This document shows, piece by piece, positions 1 to 13,759 of a stretch of DNA of 64,000 nt (within the stretch, counting starts at the first letter, position 1; each line of letters opens with the position of its first letter). The position numbers and the translations under genes were made by a program. Origin of the DNA: Diprion similis (Eukaryota; Arthropoda; Insecta; Hymenoptera; Diprionidae); assembly GCF_021155765.1 (NCBI RefSeq), contig NC_060112.1, positions 3,658,001 to 3,722,000 on the forward strand. The letters are read 5' to 3'. The notes beneath the pieces were generated by a model that saw only the letters and a list, made by a program, of their open reading frames with translations, was not told the origin of the DNA and did no database searches.

Positions 1-1223
1 TCACTCAGATTCTCAACAAAAATTTTAAAGACATAAGGAAAAACGATCCACCGCACACCGTAAAAAATCCTACGTTATCAAACAGTGAAATTCTAAAAGC
101 TTTCGGGTAGGTTTTAGTATTGAGACAGACACCTGCGGTTTCAGCTGCATTTGCTGAAGTTTTATTTTGTCACATTCTAAACCATGTGAGCAACATAATT
201 CCAGAACGACCATGTTAAGGACCAACCAAACATGCGAACACGACAGAGAAATTTGGGGCTTTCGATCCGGTGAAACAAAAGTGCGCACTGAACTCTTGGA
301 AAGGTTGAAAAATTGAAATCGTAAGGGACCTGAGTTCTAGAACACTAGGGGACATGGCGGGGTATTGAAAGTCTCACGACCCTGAGGTCTCAACCGAGTA
401 AAGCCATGTACGGGGCGACACTCTGCTGGGAAACCACGTTCTACGTAATAACAACCCGACTGCAATTTGCTGTTAATAACTTGATAAACTCTTCAGACCG
501 GGAATGCGAGACACCTGGCTGACCTCAGCGGCATGCCAAGTCGCGAAATCGCACGACCACCTTTTAATTAAATACCAAATCGAAAATAAATCAGCAGTTT
601 TGTTCTAACGAAAACATATTGATATACGAATAAAATCTATGCTTATATATCAACAGGCACGCTTGCTAATTGATTTGCCATGACGTCGTCTTCTTACTTT
701 CCAATATACACAGTGCACCAAAAGTAACGATATTCCTGGGAGAGATGAAAATGAAATTGAGAGAAAATTTGTGGGACTAAAAATGGACCGCTTGAAGGGT
801 GGAAAATTTCTAGCCACAGCTAGAGGGGTGGATGTGGTATCAAGTTGAAAAGCTTGACCATCAAAGAGGGGAAAGATTGTTTTAAGTGGATGCTTTCAAT
901 CCGAAATAGTCGTTGAACAAAAAATCATGTTTTGGAAATATGGACTCCCTCTCCCTGAACATTTGAGCTCGACTTATTGAGAATTTTCAAAATGTTTACA
1001 TAACCCGCGATACCTCTCAATCAAAACATGGTTTTTGCGTGCGATTTCTTGCTCGGTAGATTAGAGAGACCTGTTTGAGGCGAGCGGTGAGGAGTGAAGG
1101 GACCGACACTTTCATCCAAATCGGCGAACGAGGAGGACGGACCAAGTGCGATCGGCAAACCACGCCTGAACCCCCAATTACTTGTCGAATCCAGTTCCTT
1201 ACTTTGTGTAAGTAAAGTGTGTG

Positions 1224-1254
<31 letters not shown>

Positions 1255-4200
1255 TTGGTGAAGGAAAAGGTTTGGTTTCATTACAGGAAGTCCCATATTA
1301 ATTATAATAATAGGAGATTCGATACGTCGATGAATAATAACTGGACACCATTGATAAAGAAACGGAGCGATCTTAGATGTTCGGAGATTTCATTGAACAA
1401 ATAAGTATAGAATTATATTCTCGGGAACTCTTCATTTGCTGTAAAAGTGACTAATTTTCTTGGTCATATTCTTATTTGAATTAGAGTTTTTGATAAAGTT
1501 GGAACTAATTTTCATTCGCGAAAAGTTATAGCCGATAGAACAATTCTCTCTATTTTCTAGGAGTATCGGTTGGTTGAGTCGATCTCGTATGATCTGGGAA
1601 ATGGAAGTCTGTTGGTGGTCCAGACCGCGGAAACGATCAGGGAACTGGACCAAGATATCAAATGGATTATTGGAGGAGCAAATAATAAAGAACGGTAGCA
1701 GTTGAGAGTCGAAGACATCTCATTAGGGCGTCATAAGACAGCATTAGGCTTCACGGTGCTCCGTTACTTTAGCTGCTAGACTGCGGTTACCGCGCACTTG
1801 CTGATGTCCAATCGCTGAATTATGCCTCGTAATTTATATATTATACTTGAATTTCCGGGATGACGCAAGCCATTTATTATACCGCAACGATGATACTCAC
1901 TCTTGATACTCACGGTTGCTAAAGAAGAATCATCCATCGTCATCTTTCGAAGCTTCTGACAAAATAAAGAACGAAAAATGACGAATGATACCAAGAACGA
2001 TTATATCGCGTAAGATATTGATTTTCCGTTAGTTGAAATTAACAGTGCTGTAAATTCTCCACATATAAACGTTAGAGTCTTCCTGATAGTTCGTCGGTTT
2101 TTGTAGGCATGCGCATAAGCATTCGTTTCACGGGACTTTGCATGGTCTCTCTGTTCTCAGGAAGAGGTAATTTTCTAAATTTGCATACAGCATCGTTATA
2201 CAGCATATGGCTACTAAATTGCTCGTATACGGTCGTCAGAGACAAAATTAAGTTGCGGTTGCGTGTCTCGCCTCGCGCCTGTAATTCCTGATCTGTGTTC
2301 TGATAGTCGCGCCTAAGTATAGCACTCGATCTCCTCACTTTGTGGTGGAAATTTGAGGTATCGTTGTTAATTGAAGGATATCGTGCAGGGGCGCTCCTGC
2401 AACTCCTGTTACATGTTCAATAGGAAGGCGACAATTAAACGGTAGTTGTTACAATGGGGCGAAATAAGGAGAAGGAGGCATGAAAAGGGCGGCCGTTTTT
2501 TACATCTTACGTTCAATCATTTTACGGTTCTTAGCGAAATAAATTAGACGTAGGAGACGCACGTTGGTACGAACTTTTAGAGTAATGAGGCGTACAATTT
2601 ACCACCGGAAACCGGGTCTAGTAGGTTAATATTTCAATCATATATAGGGCATGAATTTAATCCCTTGGATAGTTTTCAAAATGTTTAAATAATTAAAGCA
2701 GCTAAACAAAAATCACGCGATTTTGTTTCTTAATATTTTATGAATTCGATGCGTATCCGAGTGACAAGTTCTGAGGCTGGTCCATCAGTTTTGGAGGAGC
2801 TTTTAGTGAATTTAAGTTTGTATTTTTTACTTTTCATTGCCTATGGTGATACAGAAAAAGTATTGATTTCGGTTGAAAATGACTTTTCCTCAATTTCAAC
2901 GAAGTTTCGTATTTCCGGACTTCTAGATTCCAAAAACCAATCTGAAATTAATACGATTTCACGATCAAATCATGGCATCATGAGGACATAAAAGAATTTC
3001 TTCGACCGTATGTTTCTATCGAGAAAAAAAATCACAAGACTCAAAGAATTCCGACACGGTTCGTAGAAAATTGTTTACAAATTGCTATAAAAGGAATGAA
3101 ATACTGTAATAAAAAACAGTTTAAAATAACTTCATCATAATCGATGAAATTTCCATTAATTAAATTCGTTTATAAATTGATAAAAAGCAGAGTGGAAAAT
3201 ACTACTTTTACGGCTTGTGAATACTTGAGAAGACGTGCATCCTTGGTTAGAAAAATAGTAATTAAAATGAAATAATCTTTCCTGCAAAACCTCGTCTGAA
3301 TTAGTCAATTGAATTTGGGAATCTCTACGTCAAACTGTACCACTGAAGGTAAGGAAATCTTGCCTTAAATGGTGGCTGCATAATTTCAGTTGATCAAACT
3401 CGCAAAGTTTTCGCACGGTCAGTGGTCTGGTTTGCATGCACAATAGACGTGAAGACAAGAACATCAGTTTACCTTCTAATTTGTGGCAACAAATTCACCG
3501 CGGATGATCATATGCTAGTAACGTTAGATATAATTAGGTATCATAGTCTACATCAACTGATACTATTATGGCTAAAATGTATTTGCTGCATCTTAGAAAT
3601 GTATAGGATATACATAATTATGCATATTTTGATAAATAATATAGATCGATATGAGATTTTGTTCGTAATGGGATTAAGTCGTGACAAAATGCGAAGAAAG
3701 TCGCACATAGATAATTTCTAGATGTTATCAATTCAGTATAACCGCCAAAATGAATTCATTGCCTTGGCCTTAATTGTAAATTAATGTAAAGTGTCTAATT
3801 AACAAAGATCCTTCGCACGCCTGCCGCAGAAATTGCACGGTAACAAGCGGTTACAAAAAAAAAAAAGAATTAAAGAAAAATGAAACTTAATCGAATCTCA
3901 TTTTGCATGCAACATTTTGTCGTATTTATACATCCTGTCGACGGCCTACAGGCAACAAGAAAGTTTATTTTGGGCACAAAAAATCCGTAATCGTTTTTTC
4001 TCTCCCTTATAGCCTTTCGATTATCCATCCTGTACATTGTCTCAATCACGTCACGCTTTCGCCGCCTTGTTATTAATGCGTAATTTAATGCTGCCATTTA
4101 TTTCCCGGACGTTATACCTTGACTTGCCCAGTAATTGAAAATCACTTCATAGGGCGTTTAAAATAACGACTTAAACTTGTATCTCACGTCACAGGTTATT

Positions 4201-6040
4201 CCACGTTTTGAACATAAAGGTAAAATGAAGTATTTCGATCCATTTGTTGCATATTTTCACCTCAGATTTTATTTATTTTTTGTTCAGTTTCCTAATTCGT
4301 ACTGAGATCTCTATTTTCAGGATTCAGAATGTTTGTAATAAGGGTGATTGAAAAAACCTTACCCTCTCAAATGTTGGTGTTTCATAGGAAAAAAAGTCCT
4401 CGAAAATATAAGCTTTCTAGTGCGAGGCTTACTTGGCTAGTCTTAGCTCTTTAAATTTTTATTTACCGTTCATTTAACAAGGAAAATTTTCACTTTTAGT
4501 TGAAAGTTAAAATACTCCTAAGCTGTTGAAAATTTTTTTAATTCACGCATAAAAAAAACTTCATTTGTTTGAATTGAACGCCACTCGACAGGTGCTGAAA
4601 AAATATTCAACTTCAAGCTTCCAGTCTAAGGTTTGCAGTACATGTCAAATTCGAGAAATTTGATATCATCCGTGATTCTAGACAAGTGGACTTGACTGGT
4701 ATAAAAAACCACAATTTCTCGTCCGTCTTCCTTGACGTTTCTTTGAAGTGGAATTGAAATGGCATTCCAAAGGAAAAAAACATTTTCAAATACATTAAAT
4801 GTATGTGCAGTAAAATAAATATAATTAAATTAGTGTTACCTCGACTATGTGTGAGATATCTATATTTTGCACATTCACATTTAAGATATATTAAAAATAT
4901 ATGCAGTCAATGCCACAAAAATAATGACCCATACAACAATAGGATGTAATTTATATTTATTCTGCTGTTTCTATACATCTGTCATCAAATATGTGTACCA
5001 AAGCATCGTGATGGATGTAACTTTTCTCTTCGTACATTATAAAGATAATTATGCAAGTCAGGTATAAGTAATTTCAGTATAAGGGGCAGATTGTTACACT
5101 GATGCCGCAGGTGCTAGCGCACAGTGAATGGCGCGTCGTCCTTAAACCTGACTAACAAGACACAACTTTATTACTGAGTTCCTTGTTACCGGTATCCCGT
5201 CGTAAAAAAGAAAGCTCAACTTGCGAAAGTGCAATCGATCCAACTGCACCCAGCCATCCAGCCGCTGGTTTCACTCCACTTATAAGTCCCAAGATTCTCG
5301 GGTAACTCGAAAGTAGGCGCGTTGCATTGTCACAAACACTTATTTCTCGCATATTTTTCCAGCCTATTAATTTTAAGTTTCACTGTCAAATTCAGTGCTG
5401 ATTTGCAGCTTGCTACTACGATTACTAATCAACTAATTAGTCGCGAGACAAGTAAAAATAATTATAAAAAATAATATCAAGTCAGTCACAAAACAATAGA
5501 AAGGTATGATCGATGTTGTATGATTAGTTTACTGTTGGCTGTATTATTTTATCAAGTTTCAAGTTCTTTTCAATTCAATCTTGATAACTAAAAACGTTGT
5601 TTAATAGCCTCATATCTCTTTGAAAAATTCTCTGACAACAGGTATGATCTGTAAAACTTGAGTCACATGCAAAAAACATCAATATACCTGCTGCATAACC
5701 AGTGATTCTTGTTTAGATCGGTGGAGCTTTGAATTTTGACTTTCAAAATCAAGTAACAAGTTTATTTGAAAGATTTTTTTTTTACTACTTCTTAATTTGC
5801 TACACATTTTTGAACATATGATCTTATGAATATAATTATTTTGTTTCAGGATCGATTCCACATCAAAAAGTCTTTCCGCAGTCGACAGTAACTTTTTAGA
5901 ATCATCCGTAAGTACCGACCTTTTATTCTCCATATCTATACACACTCATATATGCAATTATACTTCACCAGCGCTTATGACTAATATCACAAAAGCATGG
6001 AGGACATAGACCATGGACTGTAGCTCATGTTCTCAAACCG
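1..6040. other. No gene found
   Basis: AT-rich sequence with short chance frames only (longest about 100 codons, at 3.4-3.7 kb, composition not protein-like). Apart from the GT/T tract at 1.2 kb I see no structured feature. Confidence 0.6.
1217..1256 (+). repeat. (GT)n followed by poly-T
   Basis: About ten GT units and then 19 T. The read-through frame over it is not a gene. Confidence 0.95.
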
Positions 6041-6056
6041 ATAGCGTATCTATTCG

Positions 6057-7400
6057 ATGATTCGTGGCACCCAAAGAGCAGCTAGCGGTAGATTCCCAGA
6101 CGGTAGTAAACACGAGCAAGCTCAACCTGTTCTCGCCTACGCTGCACTTATGTATTGCCGATGGCAGAATTTATTGTCAACTCCGAGCAAACCTATCGTG
6201 CGAAATACCCTGGCCGATGGTCATTCGGAGAAAAAACCATCATTGAACTTGCTGCTCCTTGTATCTATGCGATCAACGAGAAACCATGGCGACACCGTGA
6301 TTTTCATGGAGATACATTTATGCAACGCATGCCTCGTAGATTTATCGAATGAAGTTTCGATGGTGGAATTGCATCAAAGTTCTCGCTATTCTTTATCTCC
6401 TATTTATAGAAATTATTTACCAAACACGTGATTAGTTAGGTAAACGATTATCAGACAAAATGCGAAAAACAGATCCAAACTATAGAAATAAGTGGTTCTC
6501 CAAAGAAAAATCAGCTGCAAGGTGACATATTTTTACTTCAATCTTCTGCCCTTGAAAATGATTGAATTTGTGTTCAATCTATCCTAGGCTATCCTACATA
6601 GCTATATAGGCTGTGATATACATCAGAAAAAATAATCTCACGTGGTACAATCAGAGTTCAAATAAAAGAATAAAAAAATGAAAGCCGTTGTGGTCTGGAA
6701 GATGTTCGAGTTCTGGTGGATTCTCCCACACGTACTCTACTAACTGTGGTGACAGCATTCCTGTACCAGAAGTGTCCATTTTGTCAATTGATGTTCTCGT
6801 GCTGGGAGCGAAAAACTGGAATTGCATGCAGCACGACTGTCGAGTCTCATGGAGCTGATCAAGGATTCAGTTGATATAAGTTGCATCAGCGGTTACATCA
6901 CCGAGTATCTATCTACACCTTGGAACAACACGACGAGCGACTGGCACAGGAGTCTGAGGGTTGCGCGTCAGGACACGGATTGGCCATTAGATGCGCCAGA
7001 GTTCCATCAGGATACTGTTGGAGATTCCACAACTGGCGCAGTAATGCCAAAGCTGAGAAGTATATTCCAACGCTTCCTGCATTCACTTGCAGTTCCAGCT
7101 CCAGAGTTGCAATGCCGAAGTGCATTAGACTATAGGATGGGGAAAGGTCGGCTGGAGTTGCATCGCAGTTCAATATCATGGATGCTGAAGATGGTCTTGA
7201 CAAAGGTCAGCTATGCCGAGGCCATGCCAAGCCGAGTTACCACGGTGGTCTACGCATCAGACTCGCTTTCCCATTTAATCGTTGGATACGAACTCTACGG
7301 GTTAAATTCCCACTGGTTATCCTACCGCCAGCCGAGATAATCACCCTTCAATTTTCTCATGGTGTCGTATTCCGACATCCGGTTCACGTGTGATTCACGA
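6057..7400 (+). pseudogene. GC-richer coding-like region with overlapping broken frames
   Basis: Frames of 60-172 codons overlap on the plus strand, the longest at 6822-7340. Fragments such as NSEQTYRAKYPGRWSFGEKT (6.2 kb) and SGYCWRFHNWRSNAKAEKYI (7.0 kb) look coding but lie in frames that break off. No splice pattern gave a consistent protein and no domain is recognisable. It may be a decayed gene, or only locally higher GC that lowers stop frequency. Confidence 0.25.
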
Positions 7401-10249
7401 ATCATCCGATTACCGCGAGATCGTATTCACTCATAGATTGGGTGACTAGCGATTGCGAGTGACTTTGAAGTTACTGATTTTCAAAGTGGTTTGTGATTTC
7501 AACAAGTGGACACCCCTTCGGATTACCGTAATCGTCAATCGCCGATATACCTAAGTGAAAGTGAAGCTGCTAATTGTATTACATATTACATAAGGTTCAT
7601 TCCTTGTCAGGTCATGAGATAAAAAATCTTGTATTTTATACTGATTTCGTTGTGCCTGTACATGTTCCAACGTATGTGAAAGCAACATCTATTTTGGCAC
7701 ATGTGCAGCCTTTGGAATAAATGCGAGGCTTATGCTTATATTTATTTAATGTATTACAAGCATGTAAACATTCATATACTTCATTTCAGTATTTTTTATA
7801 ACCGAAAAATAGAGAAGACAGACATTCCTTATTATGTGGGCAGCTAAAAAAATTGTTGTCAGGAAAGCGACTCTACAATCGTCAAACAAACATCAAAGTC
7901 AATATACGAACAAACTAAATATTGCATTATTGATTAGGGAAAAAGAATACAGATACAAAAGTACAAAGTCATTAAATCTAGAAAAAAACTAATATGATTT
8001 ACGAAAGCAAAAATAGCGCTGCAAATAGGAAATCAAAAAATTACGCGATGAAAGGCCCATTAGATGGAACTACGCGTCAGAAGTCCAATACTTCAGGTTC
8101 AAAAAACAGCCTTAAAATTTTAAACAGAATCTATGATCCGGAGCTCTGATACTCTTCTTGTTCGTAAAAAATGACTCCAATGTCCAATATAATTGACCTT
8201 TTCAAGTGCGGTTCAAAATATATAAAATTCAGAGGCTTCCCTCGACCTTTGATGCCGACGCCTCTGCAACTTGAGCATCAGAGGTGCTAGAAACATGTAC
8301 GTATAAATTCAATTATAAACTTGTAAGTTTTTGCCGACTCTTCTTGCTGCCGGTATGTTGTCATCGTCGAACAAGGTGTTGGGAGAAAGAAGTGCTCTGA
8401 GATACGTGGCTGTTCGCGGTCATCCGAGTGATCGCCAGTCGTGACCAGAACAGCTAATGCGCTGGCTTGTATCGCAAAAAGCTCGTAGCTGTTAAACCGG
8501 GTCCAGTTCTCGTTCGCGCCAAGGACATTGAGAGATGGTTGAATGCTAAAAGATTTTCTAAGTACTGGAGTGCGTGCTACTTTACTGGAACCCCAAGCGA
8601 TTCTCCTCTGGATCAAGAGGTCTTCCAAAAAAATTTTATGTGATCGGTACCTTGTGTCAACTGTCAGAAACTTGAATCAAATTGTTGGACAACAGGTGTC
8701 AAGGCCTACTCAAGTTAACTACAAATCTAATCAAAACATCAGACTTGAGATGACGTCAAATGTGACGAAAAAAAACGTTTTTTGGTTGAGACAAATGTAA
8801 TTTTGTGCAACAGAAAAATTAGTAAATTTGCCAAAATTTTGCTGCTTGTATCGAAACTTCAATATCCACTTCGGAGAAACTCAAGACAGAGATTGTGAAA
8901 GTGTCATAACTAGTCCCAGAACAATTGCAACATCTCCAGACTATCTTCAACAAATTTCCTTCCATGTAGAGGAGTCCCAATGCAGGCTTTCACACTTCTG
9001 CCTTCGCAATCGTGGAGTTCGGCAATCCGGATGGCAGCAGGCCTGCGAGGCTAGCAGATAATTCCAGTTGAAGGGCTCTTAGAGGAGTCCTGCACGCGAG
9101 AACGAACTCCTGGTGGCCGCTTTTCAGTGTTATCTCGGGCCGACGACGTCACCCAGACTTCTGCTTGCAATGAATTCCGCACACGCAGGCCTTTTACCGC
9201 GAGTCCTCGCGTCTTGGGGTGATATATATCGAACCTTGGCGACAATCATCAGTTCACGTGTTAGCCAAGCCAATTACAAGGATTATGGGTATACGCAGAC
9301 CTAACCGCGTACGATACTATCCACTTTTCGATACCGCCACGTTACCGCTGGTATCTCGAAGGATATTTACACTGGTCTTTCGTTCATTAGTAGGTACTAT
9401 GGGAGTTTCGCACAGAAATAAAGGCTCGCACGCTAAGGCGAATGTTTCGTAAATTTTGGAACCACTGCTATTTTGCTTGTTTGCAGAAACATGTGTTACA
9501 CTCGCAAAAAAATTATTCTTTAGAACATGTAGAAGGAATTTTGTGACGACTGTTTAATTTTCGGTGAATCAAACCCTATAGAATATCCTCCGTATGTTAC
9601 GGATGATAATTTATAACTTTTATTATAATAATAGTCAGTGGCCAGGATGTATTTTCAAGTCCCAGTGGACGCCTTGAGCGGCCTTTCATCTCGCACTCCA
9701 TCTGACTTGGAGGTATTTGATATTGACTTCTCAAGGCAGCGCTTTGAACTCTAGGCGCAGCAGACCGACGAGTATCCCCCGACCCTTAGTATGTTTAATT
9801 AAAAAGCTCCGTACGCCGAGTATCCCAGACCTGGTTCAGGACCCAAATACGAGGCGGGTTCAACGTCGACGTCGACGTCAACGAGAGGTAGGTATGGGTC
9901 AGAAAAGAAACTCAGGATTAGCGATGCTACCGTGGGTTACCCTACGTGTCTAAAGGGTGTTGGTGTGCGTGCACACATTATTTCTGCATTCATACCGGTG
10001 AAGCCAAGTATAAATAACGCCTCGTGAACTGCGATTAGCGAGCATGTGAGTTAATTGTTGCGATTCGATATGCTTGACGGTTTGAGAGCTTCTTTGACTG
10101 AGAAAGGTGCCTTGGATAGTGCGATTGTGGCCCCCTTTGATCGTTGTGGTAAATGGAAATAGTTTTTTGAATATCTATACGTGTTCTAGTTCAGGCTTAT
10201 ACTTTTTCAATACTGATTTATTTGTGGACTAAGACGAGAGATCACTTGT

Positions 10250-10295
10250 AGCAATAATAATAATAATTGTAATAATAGTAACAACAATAATAATT
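10250..10295 (+). repeat. Imperfect (AAT)n microsatellite
   Basis: AAT/ATA triplets with interruptions. Confidence 0.85.
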
Positions 10296-11466
10296 ACTTT
10301 TCGGGTGTTTTTCCATAATTTGATAGCTTGTACGGGGTGAGAAAGGGGTGAGTCAGTGACCATCGATCGATTTGCGTGACATATACCATATGTTTTACTA
10401 ATTGTGTTTATCGATGAATTTTCCAATATTTGTTCAATTTGGAGGGGTGAGAATTTTTAACTCCTTGGATTACTACATGTGACGTCGTGTGCTACAATAT
10501 TCAAAATTTGCAATTCGTTGATTTAATCGGATAATTACGATTAATTTTGAAATAAAATGGAACAATTGCAAATTAAAATCGAAAAAGGATATACCTGTGA
10601 CACTGGAATACGAAATTTTTAATCGACGAATGAGAAATTTAGTAAATGAATCTTAAATGTACAGTGATCACGAAAATTAAGGGGCCGGTCATTATTATTT
10701 TAAGAAAACCTAGCAATTTTAAATTTGCATGACTCTGCGAAAAATTCTAATCAGAAACTTTTAAATAAACATTTTGTGGCTTGAAATGTCAAGTCGGAAA
10801 AGCGTTTCAGAAGTCTCGTGTATGTACATCAGTTTTTCTTTAAGCAACGTTATTTTGAAGTAGTAAGCGTCAAATTTATAAATTTACCTTCGAGTTCAGA
10901 GTTTTGCACGGATCACGGTAACTTTTTTTTATCAATTTCTTGAGCCAGCTGTTTTAAAGTGAGACGCGTCCCGTTCAAAACGCTTTTTTCAAACTTGCTG
11001 TACAATTTTTTTCTAATTTATTGACCATTCAATGGGTCTGCTGCAAAAAGTACTTTCGAAAATCATCGAGTCAAATTTGAAATTTCACAGAACACAGCTT
11101 GCGTAATAATCGCGATCTGAGTGGGCCATCGTAAAATCTTAAAGACAAAAGTGTTCCCTTCAGAATCCTATTTTCCAATTGGTTTAACGACATTTTTTTT
11201 TAGCCATATATGTAATCTTAACGAGAAACCACGATTGCAATATTACCTCCGGCATTATCTTCACCCAACGTGTACCACGTGAAATTGCACAATGGAATTC
11301 ACATTTTGTGTATTATTGGCATTTCTGGCCCATGCGTGGCTTAAAAAACTAAAAAAACTAAATAAAAAATATGCACTAGAGTAAATAGGTTACGCTGTAT
11401 GTGAACAAGCGTGGACAAGAGTTTCGGATTCATTTTTGTAAAAATACATTTTATTTATGTATCTAC

Positions 11467-11491
11467 ATATATATATATATATATATATATA
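11467..11491 (+). repeat. (AT)n microsatellite
   Basis: An uninterrupted AT alternation of about 12 units. Confidence 0.95.
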
Positions 11492-12731
11492 AAACAAAGT
11501 TGAGTTAGTTACGCCACTTATAACTCAAGAACGGCTAAACCGATTTTTGGGGTCTTTGATTTGTAGGATTTGTCGCCGCCCCGAATAGCAGAATAAATAT
11601 TAAAATATCTGAAAAATTGACGGATAAAAAATTATACAGAAAAATTCAAGTGCCGCTGCCTGTAAGTCGCGAAAGTGTAAATTTTTTTTGTTTCATCAAT
11701 TAATTTTAGCTAAAAGTTAACACGACATTCATTGACTGTTAGGCGATACGAAGTTCGTCAGGCTAGCTAGTTTCAAATACATATAAAATGATACTGCTTC
11801 GCTGATATTCGCCACCAGATAGCGCTAGAGTTCCCAATCCAAAATTTTATATTGTCTCCCTCTTCGGTGATTCTCAGTCGTAAATACCGCATTGCGGCGT
11901 ACTTACTCATTCGATCTTCGAACTTTCGATCGTGCTCGGATACACCTGTTTGTTTTTACCTTGCGTCTCCTTTTCTGTGTACATACCGAGGATTACAGTC
12001 TCGCAAGTGTTGCGAAATGATAATTCAGACGAAGTTCAAGCCTGTGCAGTGAATTGTGATTTTTCATTATTCGGCAGTTTTCATGGTTTCCCCTTTTTAT
12101 GATCCAAGTAAAATGTAACATTTTTGTGGAACGAAGTTTCGTGTTTCCTCGCACATGAAGTCAACATCCTTACACCATCGGCTGTGAGATGGCGACAGAA
12201 AAAGAGAAACGATTTGTTACAGGTATGATCATTATTTTCAAATTGTGATTAATCAAAATTACTAATCATAAGCTGTACCGTCTCACTTAAACGAATTTAT
12301 TTCATTATTGTTATGCTTATTGGACAGTTGATAGTAATTCATACATAAGAATAGATTATTAATTGTTAGATTATTCTCCACGACATCACTATGGCGAATA
12401 AAATTATTTTTCTCAGCTTTGTCCAAAAATTTATCGAAATCCCTGAAAGCACCGCAATAAAATAAATCAGTTTAAAAGTACGAAAATATTACACAAGGTA
12501 TGCATATTTCCACCAAAAAATCGGCGAACGTGACGTTTCAAATTGTGGGAATTTTTCTCAAGCCACCCATACAATTTCACTCAATTTCACTGTCAATCAG
12601 TCACTTATCTTATCAATGTTTGTACAAAAAGACGTATATCCGTTTCGATGCACACACGACCTCGTTCATGCGAGTTATTGAGTTTACTTTTGCGCCGTTT
12701 ACTGTGGAACGTCCTTCTTTTTGTTTCACAG

Positions 12732-12763
12732 TAATGATAATGATAATAATAATAATAATAATC
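12732..12763 (+). repeat. (AAT)n microsatellite
   Basis: AATGATAATG runs into uninterrupted AAT units. Confidence 0.9.
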
Positions 12764-13447
12764 AGGTAACCACGAGAGAATTCATTTATACCCGTTTGGC
12801 TTCTGCCAGCTTCTATTCTTTATTTATGGACAAGCTCATTATTTCTGTGCACGTAAGCATATGAAAAATCCTCTCCCCTTCGCCTCCCTTCACCAACCTT
12901 CCCTTTTCCATCCTGTTCAAACCCTCTTCCTCCCAACGACCACCTCCCGTCGACCGGCCAACGCGTCTCGCCTTTTAAATTAGCAAGCTTTGGGTACTCT
13001 GGGAGCTTTGGGCAGACGCGAATTCACTGCCTTTTCCGAAGTTTTATAAATGTTTTCGTTATTCCTTTTTTAAAATCTTGTTGGAATTTAATTTTTTCTT
13101 TTCTTTTCTTTCTTTTTTTTTTTTTTTCTTCTTTTTGCCTTCTTTTCTTTTACATGCTCCTTCCGTTTTAACTACTGGGTATTCATAAAGGGACGAAGCT
13201 CAACGTTGGCAAATATACCTGCCAGAGCGCGACTCAACTCACATCCGCGTGTTCGTCTGCTCTTGTGATTAATATATTCACCCCGTAACGTGGTGGTACG
13301 CTGCTATTCAGCGTTGGATGAAAAGGTCAAGTTAAGCCGGTGGAAAAAACCGCGTAGATACTGTCGTCTTAGCCACTTTGTGTCATTTTTTTCCCTCGAG
13401 GTATCACAGAAGTTTCATATATACACAAAAAATTTTCGTAGAACATC

Positions 13448-13757
13448 TTAAATAGAAGAAATCGGAAAATTTTTCTAATTTATTTTCCTCATAAACGGTT
13501 TCACTTATAAACCATCCAAATACTGATTCTTATAGGAAATCTTACGCTATATCAAAAATTAGTAAGATAGAATTTTTCTAACTCCAACCAAATAACAGAT
13601 ATTCGCCTATAAACATTAAGTCATCTTGAATATCTCTTAATCCGTTAGAGTTAACAAAATTCTATTTCAGTACTGTTTTATAGAGCGTAAAATTTCACGC
13701 TCAAACTTAAAAAATTTTCCGATTTTTTTTTTTTTTACCTCTTATTTAGATGAAAAA
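13448..13757. mobile_element. Diverged foldback element
   Basis: The left part (AAATCGGAAAATTTTTCTAA, then AAATCTTACGCTATAT and AGATAGAATTTTTCTAACTC) is mirrored on the right (GAGTTAACAAAATTCTATTT, AGAGCGTAAAATTT, AAAAATTTTCCGATTTTT). The arms are about 120-150 bp with mismatches. The ends and target site are not clear. It is probably an old MITE. Confidence 0.6.
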
Positions 13758-13759
13758 TG

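Larger units (their letters stand above)
7400..13440. other. No clear gene; mostly AT-rich, GC-richer at 8.3-9.9 kb
   Basis: At 8.3-9.9 kb GC content is higher and frames of 60-110 codons occur on both strands without recognisable motifs. The stretch at 11.50-11.62 kb (ATAACTCAAGAACGGCTAAA, CCGATTTTTGGGGTCTTTGA) resembles wording I associate with decayed insect transposons. Otherwise there are microsatellites only. Confidence 0.45.

Noticed and set aside
1219..1404. Frame through the GT/T repeat (and its complement at 1021-1296)
   Set aside because: It depends on simple-repeat translation (VCVCVFFFFF).
12500..12769. 89-codon frame ending in poly-Ile
   Set aside because: The end is the AAT microsatellite and the rest has no motif.
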